Positions 41,283-49,026 of a stretch of 64,000 nucleotides of DNA are shown piece by piece (position 1 is the first letter of the stretch; each line of letters begins with the position of its first letter). The notes below the pieces were generated by a model. The model saw only the letters and a list, made by a program, of their open reading frames with translations, did no database searches and was not told where the DNA came from. Source of the DNA: Micropruina glycogenica (lineage in GTDB: Bacteria > Actinomycetota > Actinomycetes > Propionibacteriales > Propionibacteriaceae); NCBI RefSeq assembly GCF_039524395.1, contig NZ_BAAAGO010000001.1, one strand, 5' to 3'. The position numbers were made by a program, and so were the translations under genes.

Positions 41283-42284
41283 ATGGTGGTTTCGGCCAAT
41301 GCCGAGGTGCGCGACCTGGTGACCACGGCGGCGGTGGCGTTGGGTCAGCGCCCCGCCCTGTGCGACCCGAGCGAACTGGGCGGCCGGTGGCAGACGGCTT
41401 CGACCGTGTTCGTCGGGGTCGATGCCGCGGCCGAGGTCGCGGCACTGGCCCTGCCGCGCCGAGACCGCGTGTTTCTGGTCGGGCGTGACGTGGGGGCGGC
41501 CGCGTTGTGGTCGATGCCGTTGGGGGCCGAGGTGATCGTGCTGCCCGAGGGGCGGGCCTGGCTGTCGACGGTGTTGGCCGGTCCGGGCAGCCAGGGCACC
41601 GGGCGAGTGACGGTGCTGCTCGGCGGTTCGGGCGGCGTGGGCACCTCGACGCTGGCCGCCTCACTGGCCTGGACGGCGTCCAAGTCGGGGTCGTCGGTGG
41701 CCCTGGTCGATGCCGACCGGTTGGGCGGTGGCATCGACCTGCTGCTCGGGGCCGAGCAGACCACCGGCTGGCGGTGGCCGCGCTTCACTGCTGCCGAGGG
41801 AGTGCTCGGCGATCTGCGCGAGTTTCTGCCGGTCGTCGACGGGGTGGCCGTGGTGTCGATGGCCCGAGGGCCCGACCTCGACCTGGCCCGCGAACCACTC
41901 ACCGCGGTACTCGGCTCGCTGCAGCGCACGTACGACCACGTCGTCATCGACCCCGGCCGCTGGGTCGGGGCAGCGGCGCGCGAATCGGTGCGCCACGCGT
42001 CCCGCACCCTGGTCGTGGTGGGCGGAAGCGTCCGAGGGCTGGCGGCCGCCGGTCAGGCGCTCCGCGCGTTCGAACCGTCCGAAGCCGAACTGGTGGTGCG
42101 CCAGCTACCGCCCGCCCGCCTGCCCGACGACGTGGCCGAAGACGTGCTGGGGCTGCCCGTCGCCGGCCGGCTGCGGCACGACCCACGGCTGGCCGCCGCG
42201 GCCGAACGCGGCGAGCGGCCGCCGCTGGGTCGGCGGCGCGGAGGGTTGGGTGCCCTGTGCGACCGGTTGCTGGAGGCGGCATGA
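41283..42284 (+). CDS. ssd: Septum-site-determining protein Ssd (CpaE/MinD-like)
   Basis: A 333-residue CpaE-like P-loop protein. The nucleotide-binding segment reads LLGGSGGVGTSTLAASLAW, so both lysines of the MinD-type deviant Walker A are missing, as known for the Ssd group (Rv3660c). VALVDADRLGGGIDLLLG and YDHVVIDPGRW are the switch regions. It heads the Tad pilus operon and may position the machine. Start uncertain: ATG 41283, or GTG 41280, or GTG inside the inverted repeat. Its stop overlaps tadA as ATGA. Confidence 0.88.
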   Translation: MVVSANAEVRDLVTTAAVALGQRPALCDPSELGGRWQTASTVFVGVDAAAEVAALALPRRDRVFLVGRDVGAAALWSMPLGAEVIVLPEGRAWLSTVLAGPGSQGTGRVTVLLGGSGGVGTSTLAASLAWTASKSGSSVALVDADRLGGGIDLLLGAEQTTGWRWPRFTAAEGVLGDLREFLPVVDGVAVVSMARGPDLDLAREPLTAVLGSLQRTYDHVVIDPGRWVGAAARESVRHASRTLVVVGGSVRGLAAAGQALRAFEPSEAELVVRQLPPARLPDDVAEDVLGLPVAGRLRHDPRLAAAAERGERPPLGRRRGGLGALCDRLLEAA

Positions 42285-43435
42285 CCAGCCTGCCGCTCGA
42301 AGACATCCGCTCGGTGCTGGGGCGCACCGGTGCCGACCTGACCCCCGGCTCGGTGGCGGGGGCGCTGCGCGGGCTCGGGTTGCTGGTGTCCGAGAACACG
42401 GTGCGCGACACGGTCGATGCACTGCGCCGAGAAAGCGCCGGTGCGGGGCCGTTGGAGCAGTTGCTCGGCCTGCGCGGCGTCACCGATGTGCTCGTCAACG
42501 GCCCGCAGCACGTCTACATCGACCGGGGCGGCGGCCTCGAGGCGGTCGAGAGCCCGTTCGTCGATGACGACGACGTGCGCCGGCTGGCGGTGCGGCTGGC
42601 CGCGGTGGTCGGTCGCCGCCTCGATGAAGGAGCGCCGTATGTTGACGCGCGGCTGCCCGACGGCACCCGGGTACACGCGCTGCTCGGAGTACTCACCGAC
42701 GTGGGCACCTGCCTGTCACTGCGGGTGCCGGCTCGCACCAGCCTCACTCTGGACGACTGGGTGACCAACCGCACCATGCACCCAGAGGCTGCGCGCTTGC
42801 TGCAGGCGCTGGTGGCGGCACGGGGTGCGTTTCTGATCTCGGGCGGCACCGGTTCGGGCAAGACCACCCTGCTCGCCACCCTGCTGGGCCTAGTCGACCG
42901 CAGCCATCGCATCGTGGTGGTCGAAGACTCGCGCGAACTCGCGCCGGCCCATCCGCACGTGCTGCGGCTGGAGGCCAGACCCGCCAACGCCGAAGGTGCG
43001 GGTGCGGTCGATCTGGCCACGCTGGTGCGGCAGGCGCTGCGTATGCGACCGGACCGCCTAGTGGTCGGCGAGGTGCGCGGTGCTGAGTTGGCCGACCTGC
43101 TCGCCGCCCTGAACACCGGCCACGAGGGCGGCTGCGGCACCGTGCACGCCAACTCGGCCGCCGACGTGCCGGCCAGACTCGAAGCGCTCGCGGCGTTGGG
43201 CGGACTGCCCCGCGCGGCGCTGCACGCCCAGGCCGCCGCGGCGCTCGACGTGCTGGTGCACATCACCCGATTGCCCGACGGACGGCGCTGGGTGCAGGAG
43301 CTGTCGTTGCTGCAGTGGGGCGAGGCGGCTGCCCTGTGCCGTCCGGTGCCCGGCTGGGAGTTCCCACCCTGCGGTGACCCCGTGCAGCACCCCGGCGCGG
43401 CGGAGTTGGCGAAGGCACTGCGATGGCCGCGTTGA
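42281..43435 (+). CDS. tadA: Tad pilus ATPase TadA/CpaF
   Basis: A 384-residue type II/IV secretion ATPase. Walker A ISGGTGSGKTTLLATLL (about residues 186-202), the Asp box VVVEDSRELAPAHPHV, Walker B MRPDRLVVGEVRGAEL and His box NTGHEGGCGTVHANSA are intact. It powers pilin assembly at the inner face of the membrane with TadB and TadC. It is homologous to Rv3659c. The ATG overlaps the ssd stop and the 3' end overlaps tadB by 13 bases. Confidence 0.95.
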   Translation: MTSLPLEDIRSVLGRTGADLTPGSVAGALRGLGLLVSENTVRDTVDALRRESAGAGPLEQLLGLRGVTDVLVNGPQHVYIDRGGGLEAVESPFVDDDDVRRLAVRLAAVVGRRLDEGAPYVDARLPDGTRVHALLGVLTDVGTCLSLRVPARTSLTLDDWVTNRTMHPEAARLLQALVAARGAFLISGGTGSGKTTLLATLLGLVDRSHRIVVVEDSRELAPAHPHVLRLEARPANAEGAGAVDLATLVRQALRMRPDRLVVGEVRGAELADLLAALNTGHEGGCGTVHANSAADVPARLEALAALGGLPRAALHAQAAAALDVLVHITRLPDGRRWVQELSLLQWGEAAALCRPVPGWEFPPCGDPVQHPGAAELAKALRWPR

Positions 43436-44223
43436 GCGGGTTGCTGCTGGTCGCCGCGGTCGCGCTGTGGAGGCCCTTGAGGCCCTGGCGTCGGGTGCTG
43501 GTGCGTGCCCGCGCCACCCGCCCCGAGCGCCCCGTGCGGCTGATCCCCGTGCTTCTCATCGGGGTGCTGTTCATCACGGTGGCGGGCTGGCTGCTGGCCG
43601 GCGACCGCGGCGCGGTGCTGAGTGGCGTTGCCGCCGCATGCTCGGCCACGGCGGTCTGGACCATCACGCAGGCCCACCGCGCTCACCAGCGCAACCGTGC
43701 CGCCGACGAGGTCGCCCGGGGCAGCAGCGAATTGGCGGCTCTGCTGCGCGCCGGTCATCCGCCGGCCCGCGCGCTGGGGCTGGTGGCCGAAAGCGCACCG
43801 TGCTTCGCCGAATCGGCGGCGCACTTTCGTATCGGGGGCGATCTCACCGAAGCACTGCAACGAGTCGGTGATCGTCCCGGCTACGAGGGCTTGTGCGGCC
43901 TCGCGGCCACGTGGCGAATCGCACAACGCACGGGCGCGTCGATGACCACGTTTCTGGACGATCTAGCCACCCGCTTGATCGACGAGCGCGAACTGCGCCG
44001 CAGCGTCGGCACCGAACTGGCCGCCGCGCGCATGACGGGCCGGCTGCTCGGGTTTCTGCCGCTGGTCGGCCTGGGCATGGGGTACCTGATCGGTGGCGAC
44101 CCGGTGGCCTTTCTCATCTCGTCGGTCGGCGGCCTGTGGTGCCTGGCCCTCGGGGTGGCTCTGGCAGTCGCCGGCGTGGTGTGGAGCGAGAAGCTGGCCG
44201 ACCGGGCGGGCCAACTGCGATGA
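43423..44223 (+). CDS. tadB: Tad pilus assembly membrane protein TadB
   Basis: A 266-residue type II secretion F-domain protein with membrane segments at the N-terminus (LSGLLLVAAVALW, LIPVLLIGVLFITVAGWLLAG) and two at the C-terminus (LGFLPLVGLGMGYLIGG, VGGLWCLALGVALAVAGVVW). The cytoplasmic F-domain (ELAALLRAGHPPARALGLVA) is between. It resembles Rv3658c. The start at 43423 is inside the tadA end; the stop overlaps tadC as ATGA. Confidence 0.9.
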   Translation: MAALSGLLLVAAVALWRPLRPWRRVLVRARATRPERPVRLIPVLLIGVLFITVAGWLLAGDRGAVLSGVAAACSATAVWTITQAHRAHQRNRAADEVARGSSELAALLRAGHPPARALGLVAESAPCFAESAAHFRIGGDLTEALQRVGDRPGYEGLCGLAATWRIAQRTGASMTTFLDDLATRLIDERELRRSVGTELAAARMTGRLLGFLPLVGLGMGYLIGGDPVAFLISSVGGLWCLALGVALAVAGVVWSEKLADRAGQLR

Positions 44224-44984
44224 GTTCAGCACAGCTGGTGCTGCTGGCCGCGTTCGCCGCAGCAGTGGCGGTGTACCTGATCGTGGCACCGGGTCGGCAC
44301 CACACGCTGGTGAAGGTGGTCGACAGCGGCCACCCCTCCAGCGGGCTTCGCGGGTGGCTCACACCGGTCGAGGGTGCGCCCAGCACGGTGACGCGCGCGG
44401 CAGCAGCCGCGATCGTCGGCTGCGTGGTGTTCGGCGTGCAGGGCGAGGCTTCGAGGGCCGTCCTGCTTGGTGGTCTGCTCGGCATCGTCGTTTTCGTGGG
44501 TCTCGGACGACTCGGGTCACCCGCCCGACGCCGCGAAGAATTGGCCGTTGTGTCGTCCCTTCCGGCTGTCTGCACGCTGCTGGCGGTGTGCCTGGAGGCC
44601 GGCCTGCCCCTACGCAACGCCGTGGCGGCCGTGGCGCAGGGACTGCGAGGGCCGGTGGGCGAGGTGCTGGCTCGGCTCGACGCCGCGGTTGGGCTGGGCA
44701 CTCCTGAGCAGGACGCGTGGCATGAACTGGGCCGCAGACACCCGGCCTTCGAGTCGTTGGCCCGCGAACTGGGGCACGCGGCCGGTAGCGGGGTGGCGCT
44801 GGCGCCGCTGCTGCGGCAGCACGCCCGCGAGGCTCAACGCACTCTGCACGCCGCCGCCCAGGCCCGCGCCCGGCGCGCCGGCGTGAGCAGCGTGATGCCG
44901 CTGATGGTGTGCTTTCTGCCGGCGTTTCTGCTGATCGGGGTGGTGCCGATCATCGCCGGTGCGGCCCTGCACCTGTTCGGCTGA
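44220..44984 (+). CDS. tadC: Tad pilus assembly membrane protein TadC
   Basis: A 254-residue F-domain protein. VVSSLPAVCTLLAVCLEAGL and LRNAVAAVAQGLRGPVGEVL form the cytoplasmic bundle, followed by VSSVMPLMVCFLPAFLLIGV at the C-terminal membrane region. It is the second platform protein of the Tad machine, like Rv3657c. ATG 44220 overlaps the tadB stop. A gap of 359 bases then separates it from the pilin gene. Confidence 0.9.
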   Translation: MSSAQLVLLAAFAAAVAVYLIVAPGRHHTLVKVVDSGHPSSGLRGWLTPVEGAPSTVTRAAAAAIVGCVVFGVQGEASRAVLLGGLLGIVVFVGLGRLGSPARRREELAVVSSLPAVCTLLAVCLEAGLPLRNAVAAVAQGLRGPVGEVLARLDAAVGLGTPEQDAWHELGRRHPAFESLARELGHAAGSGVALAPLLRQHAREAQRTLHAAAQARARRAGVSSVMPLMVCFLPAFLLIGVVPIIAGAALHLFG

Positions 44985-44999
44985 CAACCGGCTGCGTTC

Positions 45000-45184
45000 G
45001 TCATTCCCGTGCACGTCGGGATCTCTCACGTGAGAGGTGAGGCGACCGGTGGTGGGTGGGTGAATGCGGTCCGTCCCGTCATGGCGGCGGACGTCGGAAT
45101 CTCGTCGAGCGTGGGAGCGAACGACTACTGCAGCGAAGGCACTGTGAGCCGGCGCTTCGCCATTCCGGCGGACGCCGGACTCTC
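45000..45184. repeat. Three family B palindromic repeats in tandem
   Basis: GTCATTCCCGTGCACGTCGG (45000), GTCATGGCGGCGGACGTCGG (45078) and GCCATTCCGGCGGACGCCGG (45159) each continue with a GATCTC, AATCTC or ACTCTC tail. They are about 80 bases apart. Confidence 0.75.
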
Positions 45185-45221
45185 TCAGGTGGGGGTGACT
45201 GGCCGAGATCTCCGGACCCGC

Positions 45222-45259
45222 TTGTCCACAGATTTCAGCACTCCGGCGCGTTATCCACA
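45222..45259 (+). promoter_or_regulatory. Two perfect DnaA boxes
   Basis: TTGTCCACA (45222-45230) matches the actinobacterial DnaA box and TTATCCACA (45251-45259) the E. coli consensus. They are in the same orientation with start points 29 bases apart, about 85 bases before the pilin ATG. Confidence 0.65.
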
Positions 45260-45343
45260 GGCGCCGATCGGCGATGAACATCTCACGAGCGTGGTGCCCA
45301 CACTGAGGACGAACCCCCGCCGGGGGACCGAAAGGAGAATCCC

Positions 45344-45538
45344 ATGTTCAACCAGATCGTGGCCGTCACCCGTAGTGAGCGGGGCATGACCACGGCGGAG
45401 TACGCCCTCGGCACGATTGCCGTGGTGTGCATCGTCGGCGTCGTGATCAGCTTCGTGACGGGCGGCGCGTTCTCGGGTGAGGTCGCCGACACCGTCAGCC
45501 AGATCATCGACTGGATCCAGAGCTTCATCAAGCGGTGA
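45344..45538 (+). CDS. DUF4244 Flp-type prepilin
   Basis: A 64-residue protein with a class III (type IV prepilin) signal: SERG then MTTAEYALGTIAVVCIVGVV. Cleavage after Gly would leave Met1 and the conserved Glu at +5 and Tyr at +6, typical of Flp pilins. A short hydrophilic helix follows. It is the major pilin candidate (Rv3656c-like). GAAAGGAG precedes the ATG. The prepilin peptidase is not in the window. Confidence 0.92.
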   Translation: MFNQIVAVTRSERGMTTAEYALGTIAVVCIVGVVISFVTGGAFSGEVADTVSQIIDWIQSFIKR

Positions 45539-45546
45539 CCGGCCGG

Positions 45547-45570
45547 GGGCGGCTCTGTGCGGGGCCGCCC
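45547..45570 (+). terminator. Intercistronic hairpin after the pilin gene
   Basis: GGGCGGC (45547-45553) pairs with GCCGCCC (45564-45570) with a 10-base loop, 9 bases after the pilin stop. Without a T-run it could stabilise the pilin mRNA or partly attenuate transcription into tadE and tadF. Confidence 0.55.
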
Positions 45571-45592
45571 TCGCCGCCTAAGGGGGTGGGGT

Positions 45593-45928
45593 ATGAAATC
45601 GGAGCGCGGCATGGTCAGCTTCGAGGTGGCCTTCGGAGTCATGCTCGCAGCCGTCGTGGCACTCGGGCTGTGTTACCTGCTGGCGCTCGTGGTGCAGCTG
45701 GGCGAGTTACAGGCGACGGCCGGCGAGGTGGCGCGGCAGCGGGCTCGTGACGACACGGCGGCCGCCGCGCGCGCCGAACGTGACGCTCCTGTGGGCACGC
45801 GGGTTCGGGTGAGCAATAGCGGCCGCGACGTGGTGGTGATCGCCGAGCTCAACTCGCAGCCCTGGGGTCTGTGGATTCCGGCGATGCCCCTGAGCGCCCG
45901 TGCGGTCGTAGCAAGAGAAGGGGCGTGA
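45593..45928 (+). CDS. tadE: TadE-like pseudopilin
   Basis: A 111-residue protein with a prepilin-like start: MKSERG then MVSFEVAFGVMLAAVVALGL; Glu at +5 after Gly, then one membrane helix and a soluble domain. It is a minor pilin of the Rv3655c type. ATG 45593 has AGGGGGTGGGG upstream and is preferred over earlier in-frame starts inside the hairpin region. It ends one base before the next gene. Confidence 0.87.
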   Translation: MKSERGMVSFEVAFGVMLAAVVALGLCYLLALVVQLGELQATAGEVARQRARDDTAAAARAERDAPVGTRVRVSNSGRDVVVIAELNSQPWGLWIPAMPLSARAVVAREGA

Positions 45929-45929
45929 C

Positions 45930-46355
45930 ATGGTCGTCGACGAGGGCACGAACCGTCACGTTGGTTGCGGGCGTCGCAGCCGACCACCGCGGGCGGGCGA
46001 GCGAGGGGTGGGCACGGTGTTGGCCGTCGCCATTGTGATGGCGCTCGTCACGGTGGCGGCCGTTGGCCTGCTCGGGCTGACCTACGCAGCCACGGCACGG
46101 TCGGTGCGCCAAGCGGCCGATCTGGTGGCTGTGTCGGGTGCCCAGGCGCAGGCCCAGGGCTCGGACGCCTGCGCCGAGTCTCGCCGGGTGGCCGCGCTCA
46201 ATCAGGTGGAGGTGAGTGGCTGTGAGGTGACCGGTGACCTGATCGACTTCGTGGTCGAGGTGAACGTCCGGCGCTCTGTGGGCTGGCGGCTCCCCGGTCT
46301 GCCCGAGGGAGTGGCAGCGGTCGCCTACGCGGGCAGCGTCACGGGGGTGCCGTGA
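45930..46355 (+). CDS. Rv3654c-like TadE/TadF-family protein
   Basis: A 141-residue protein with an N-terminal membrane helix (GERGVGTVLAVAIVMALVTV AAVG) that lacks the Glu at +5, followed by VRQAADLVAVSGAQAQAQG, the motif of Rv3654c-type helicase/secretion neighbourhood TadE-like proteins. It lies one base after the tadE stop and closes the Tad operon. Its 3' end overlaps the convergent helicase gene by 31 bases. Confidence 0.87.
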   Translation: MVVDEGTNRHVGCGRRSRPPRAGERGVGTVLAVAIVMALVTVAAVGLLGLTYAATARSVRQAADLVAVSGAQAQAQGSDACAESRRVAALNQVEVSGCEVTGDLIDFVVEVNVRRSVGWRLPGLPEGVAAVAYAGSVTGVP

Positions 46356-48625
46356 GGGGCCTCCGTCGAGCCGGCGACCATGGGCCGCAGCACCGCGATG
46401 GCCGCCACGCGGTCGAGGGGGTGGTTGCCCGAGCCACAGGCCGGCGAGACAACGCACCGGGGGCAGCCCTTGTCGCAGCCGCAGGCTTCGAGCAGTTGCA
46501 GGGTGGCCGCGAGCCAGCGTTCGGCAACCCTGTAGCCCTCGTCTGCGAACCCCGACCCGCCGGGCAGCCCGTCGTGCACGAACACCGTCGGCGCTCCGGT
46601 GTCGGTGTGGTGCACCGTCGACAGCCCGCCGATGTCACCGCGGTCACAGGGGGCGAAGCCGGGCAGCAAGCCGATGGCGGCGTGCTCGGCGGCGTGCAGC
46701 CCGCCGGCCAGGTCGCGCTCGTCCAGTCCGTGGGCGTGCTTACTGTCGGGGGACGGCAGCGTCCACCACAGTGCGCGGGTGCGAAACGTGCGCCGGGGCA
46801 GGTCAAGGGGTGTGGAGTCCCACACTGCGCCGGTCACGCTGTCGCGGCGCAGATAGCCGGTGATCTGCGACGTCAACTCAATGGTGCCGGCGAACAGCGT
46901 TGCATCGCCCAGCGTGCGCTGGCGGTCCGTACCGATGATGCGCACGTCAGTGGTGCCCTGGGCCTGGGTGAACCACTCGGCACGCTGCTGGCGGCACAGC
47001 GCCACGCCCGCGGCCAGGTCGTACTGCTCGACCAGCCACTGCTCGCCCTGGTGCAGGTACACCGCGCCCTCGTGCACCGTGCGGTCGGCGGCAGTGGCGT
47101 CCACCTGACCGATCACGCGGCCCGTGGCGCTCTGCACGATCTCGACGCCGGTGCCGGCGATCGAGCGCAGGTCGATGGAGTCGACGGCCCGCTGCTGCGA
47201 GGTCCAGTACCAGGCGTCGCCGCGGCGTCGCAGCACACCACGGTCGGCCAGGCGTTCGAGAATGGGCAGCATCGTGGGGCCGAAGAACTGCTCGTCGCCG
47301 CTGGTCAGGGCCAGTTCTTGAGCGGCTGCGGCGAGGTGCGCCGACAGCACCGCCGGCTGCTGGGGGTGCAGCACGGTGGCTTCGATGGGGGACTCGAAGA
47401 GCGCTTCCGGGTGATCGCACAGCCACGTGTCGAGCGGATCGGGGCGGGCGATCAGCATGGCGAACGCGTCGCGTCCGTCACGGCCGGCCCGGCCCGCCTG
47501 CTGCCACAGGGCGGCCAACGAGCCGGGAAAGCCGATCGAGAGCACGGCGTCCATGCCGGTGATGTCGACCCCGAGTTCAAGGGCGTTGGTGCACGCGACG
47601 CCGCGCAGCCGTCCGGTCGACAGGGCCGCCTCGAGTTCGCGCCGGTCGTTGGCCAGGTAACCGGCCCGGTACGAGGCGATGCCGTCGGGGTCGATGCAGT
47701 GCCGTCGGGCCTGGTCGGCGACCAGTTCGGCCTGAATGCGCGACGTGGTGAACGCCAACGCCTGGTAGCCGTTGTCGACCAGCCGGGTGAGCATGGCCGC
47801 AGCCTCGCGATGCGGGTCGGCCGCAGCCTGCCAGACCACGAAGTCGAGTGCCGGACGGGTGCAACTGTCGCGATCCACCGCCAGGGCGTCGTACACGCCG
47901 GCCAGCCGCTCGAGATGGCGGGCCGGCTCGGCGATGGTGCCCGACGCGCTGATGAACACCGGGTCGGCGCCGTAGTGCCGGCAGAGTCGCCGCAATCGCC
48001 GCAGCACCGAAGCCACGTGGGCGCCGAACACGCCGCGGTAGCGGTGGGCCTCGTCGATCACCACGTAACGCAGCGAACGCAAGAAACCCTGCCAACGGTC
48101 GTGGCCCGGCAACACCGAGCGGTGCAGCATGTCGGGATTGGTCAGCACGAACGTGGCGAAGTCGCGGGCGAACCGCCGTTCCTCGGCCTCGGAGTCGCCG
48201 TCGAGGGTGGTGAGCCGCCACGACTGGCCGCCGAACTCACGGGCCCGCCGAGCCTGGTCGTGGGCCAGCGCCTTGGTCGGTGCGAGGTACAGGGCGGTGT
48301 GGGCACGGGTCGCCGGTGCCCAACGATGCACTGCAACGTCGTGCCCGATCGTGCCCTCGGCGGTGGCGGCGTAGATCGGCAACAGGTAAGCCAGCGACTT
48401 ACCCGAAGCCGTCGAGGTACTGATCGCGACGTGTCGGCCTTCGAAGGCCGCCGAGGCGGCCACTCGCTGATGCTGCCACAACGCGGTGATGCCCTGTTCG
48501 GCCAACGCCGCACGCGCGCCGGGGGATACCCACGCGGGCACCTCGGCGGTGAGCCCAAGACGCGCCGGCCGATGATGCACGTGCCGCACCTCGGGTGCGT
48601 TCGCGATCCACTCGGGCACGGCCAT
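46325..48625 (-). CDS. DEAD/DEAH-box helicase with C-terminal cysteine cluster
   Basis: A 766-residue superfamily II helicase (Rv3649-like; Hrq1/YprA group). Motif I is STASGKSLAYLLP (about residue 70), Ia APTKALAHDQ, II YVIDEAHRYRG, III ISASGTI (SAT position SAS), V NALELGVDITG and VI QQAGRAGRDG. A DUF1998-type domain ends with CGCDKGCPRC and PACGSGNHPLD, four Cys that may hold a metal. It probably works in DNA repair. ATG 48625 has GAGGG upstream; the longer frame enters the repeat-rich region. It is convergent with the Tad operon. Confidence 0.94.
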   Translation of the reverse strand: MAVPEWIANAPEVRHVHHRPARLGLTAEVPAWVSPGARAALAEQGITALWQHQRVAASAAFEGRHVAISTSTASGKSLAYLLPIYAATAEGTIGHDVAVHRWAPATRAHTALYLAPTKALAHDQARRAREFGGQSWRLTTLDGDSEAEERRFARDFATFVLTNPDMLHRSVLPGHDRWQGFLRSLRYVVIDEAHRYRGVFGAHVASVLRRLRRLCRHYGADPVFISASGTIAEPARHLERLAGVYDALAVDRDSCTRPALDFVVWQAAADPHREAAAMLTRLVDNGYQALAFTTSRIQAELVADQARRHCIDPDGIASYRAGYLANDRRELEAALSTGRLRGVACTNALELGVDITGMDAVLSIGFPGSLAALWQQAGRAGRDGRDAFAMLIARPDPLDTWLCDHPEALFESPIEATVLHPQQPAVLSAHLAAAAQELALTSGDEQFFGPTMLPILERLADRGVLRRRGDAWYWTSQQRAVDSIDLRSIAGTGVEIVQSATGRVIGQVDATAADRTVHEGAVYLHQGEQWLVEQYDLAAGVALCRQQRAEWFTQAQGTTDVRIIGTDRQRTLGDATLFAGTIELTSQITGYLRRDSVTGAVWDSTPLDLPRRTFRTRALWWTLPSPDSKHAHGLDERDLAGGLHAAEHAAIGLLPGFAPCDRGDIGGLSTVHHTDTGAPTVFVHDGLPGGSGFADEGYRVAERWLAATLQLLEACGCDKGCPRCVVSPACGSGNHPLDRVAAIAVLRPMVAGSTEAPHGTPVTLPA

Positions 48626-49026
48626 GCCCTCAGGGTGCCACGATCGGCCGACAGAAGCGCGCGTGAATATGCGCGGAGGTCGACGGCGTTCAGATCGGCG
48701 CAAGCGCTGCGGTCTTGAGATCCCGGGGCAGCCCGGGATGACGGGGGTCGCGGCGCGTGAGGGATCCCGGGCGAGCCTGGTGTGATCGGGGGCTGGGGTG
48801 TCGGCTTCGAGATCCCGGGGCAAGCCCGGGATGACGGGGTGGCCGCGCGTGAGAGGAGCCTGGTGTGACGGGGGCGAGGGGTGCCGGCTTGGAGATCCCG
48901 GGGCAAGCCCGGGATGACGGAGTCCCGGGCGGGACTGGGCGACGCGGACGGCTGGAGTGACTTGGAGATCTCTTCAGCCATACCGAGTACCCGCACGAAA
49001 CGCGACCCACGACGCGTGAGTGAAAC
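48626..49026. other. Intergenic region with family B repeats
   Basis: About 400 bases dominated by three near-identical copies of a GAGATCCCGGGGCAAGCCCG palindrome (48717-48743, 48809-48835, 48892-48918) and further degenerate pieces. No gene is seen. The helicase ribosome binding site is at its left edge. Confidence 0.75.
48717..48918. repeat. Array of family B palindromic repeats
   Basis: Three copies of GAGATCCCGGGGCA(A)GCCC with the tail GGGATGAC, 92 and 83 bases apart, plus intervening sequences that repeat in part (CCTGGTGTGA, GGGTGTCGGCTT). The arms are perfect in each copy. Confidence 0.85.

Larger units (their letters stand above)
44985..45343. other. Intergenic region ahead of the pilin gene
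   Basis: It contains three degenerate copies of the family B palindrome (45000-45025, 45078-45103, 45159-45184), two perfect DnaA boxes (45222-45230 and 45251-45259) and the pilin ribosome binding site. It must hold the pilin promoter, but I cannot place it with confidence. Confidence 0.7.

Noticed and set aside
45222..45259. Chromosomal replication origin
   Set aside because: Only two DnaA boxes, no dnaA/dnaN neighbours and no AT-rich unwinding region.
46352..48718. 788-codon plus-strand open frame
   Set aside because: It is the antisense of the helicase gene, which has all helicase motifs.
48717..48918. CRISPR array
   Set aside because: Only three palindromic units with unequal spacing and partly repeated spacers, no cas genes; this is a palindromic repeat cluster.
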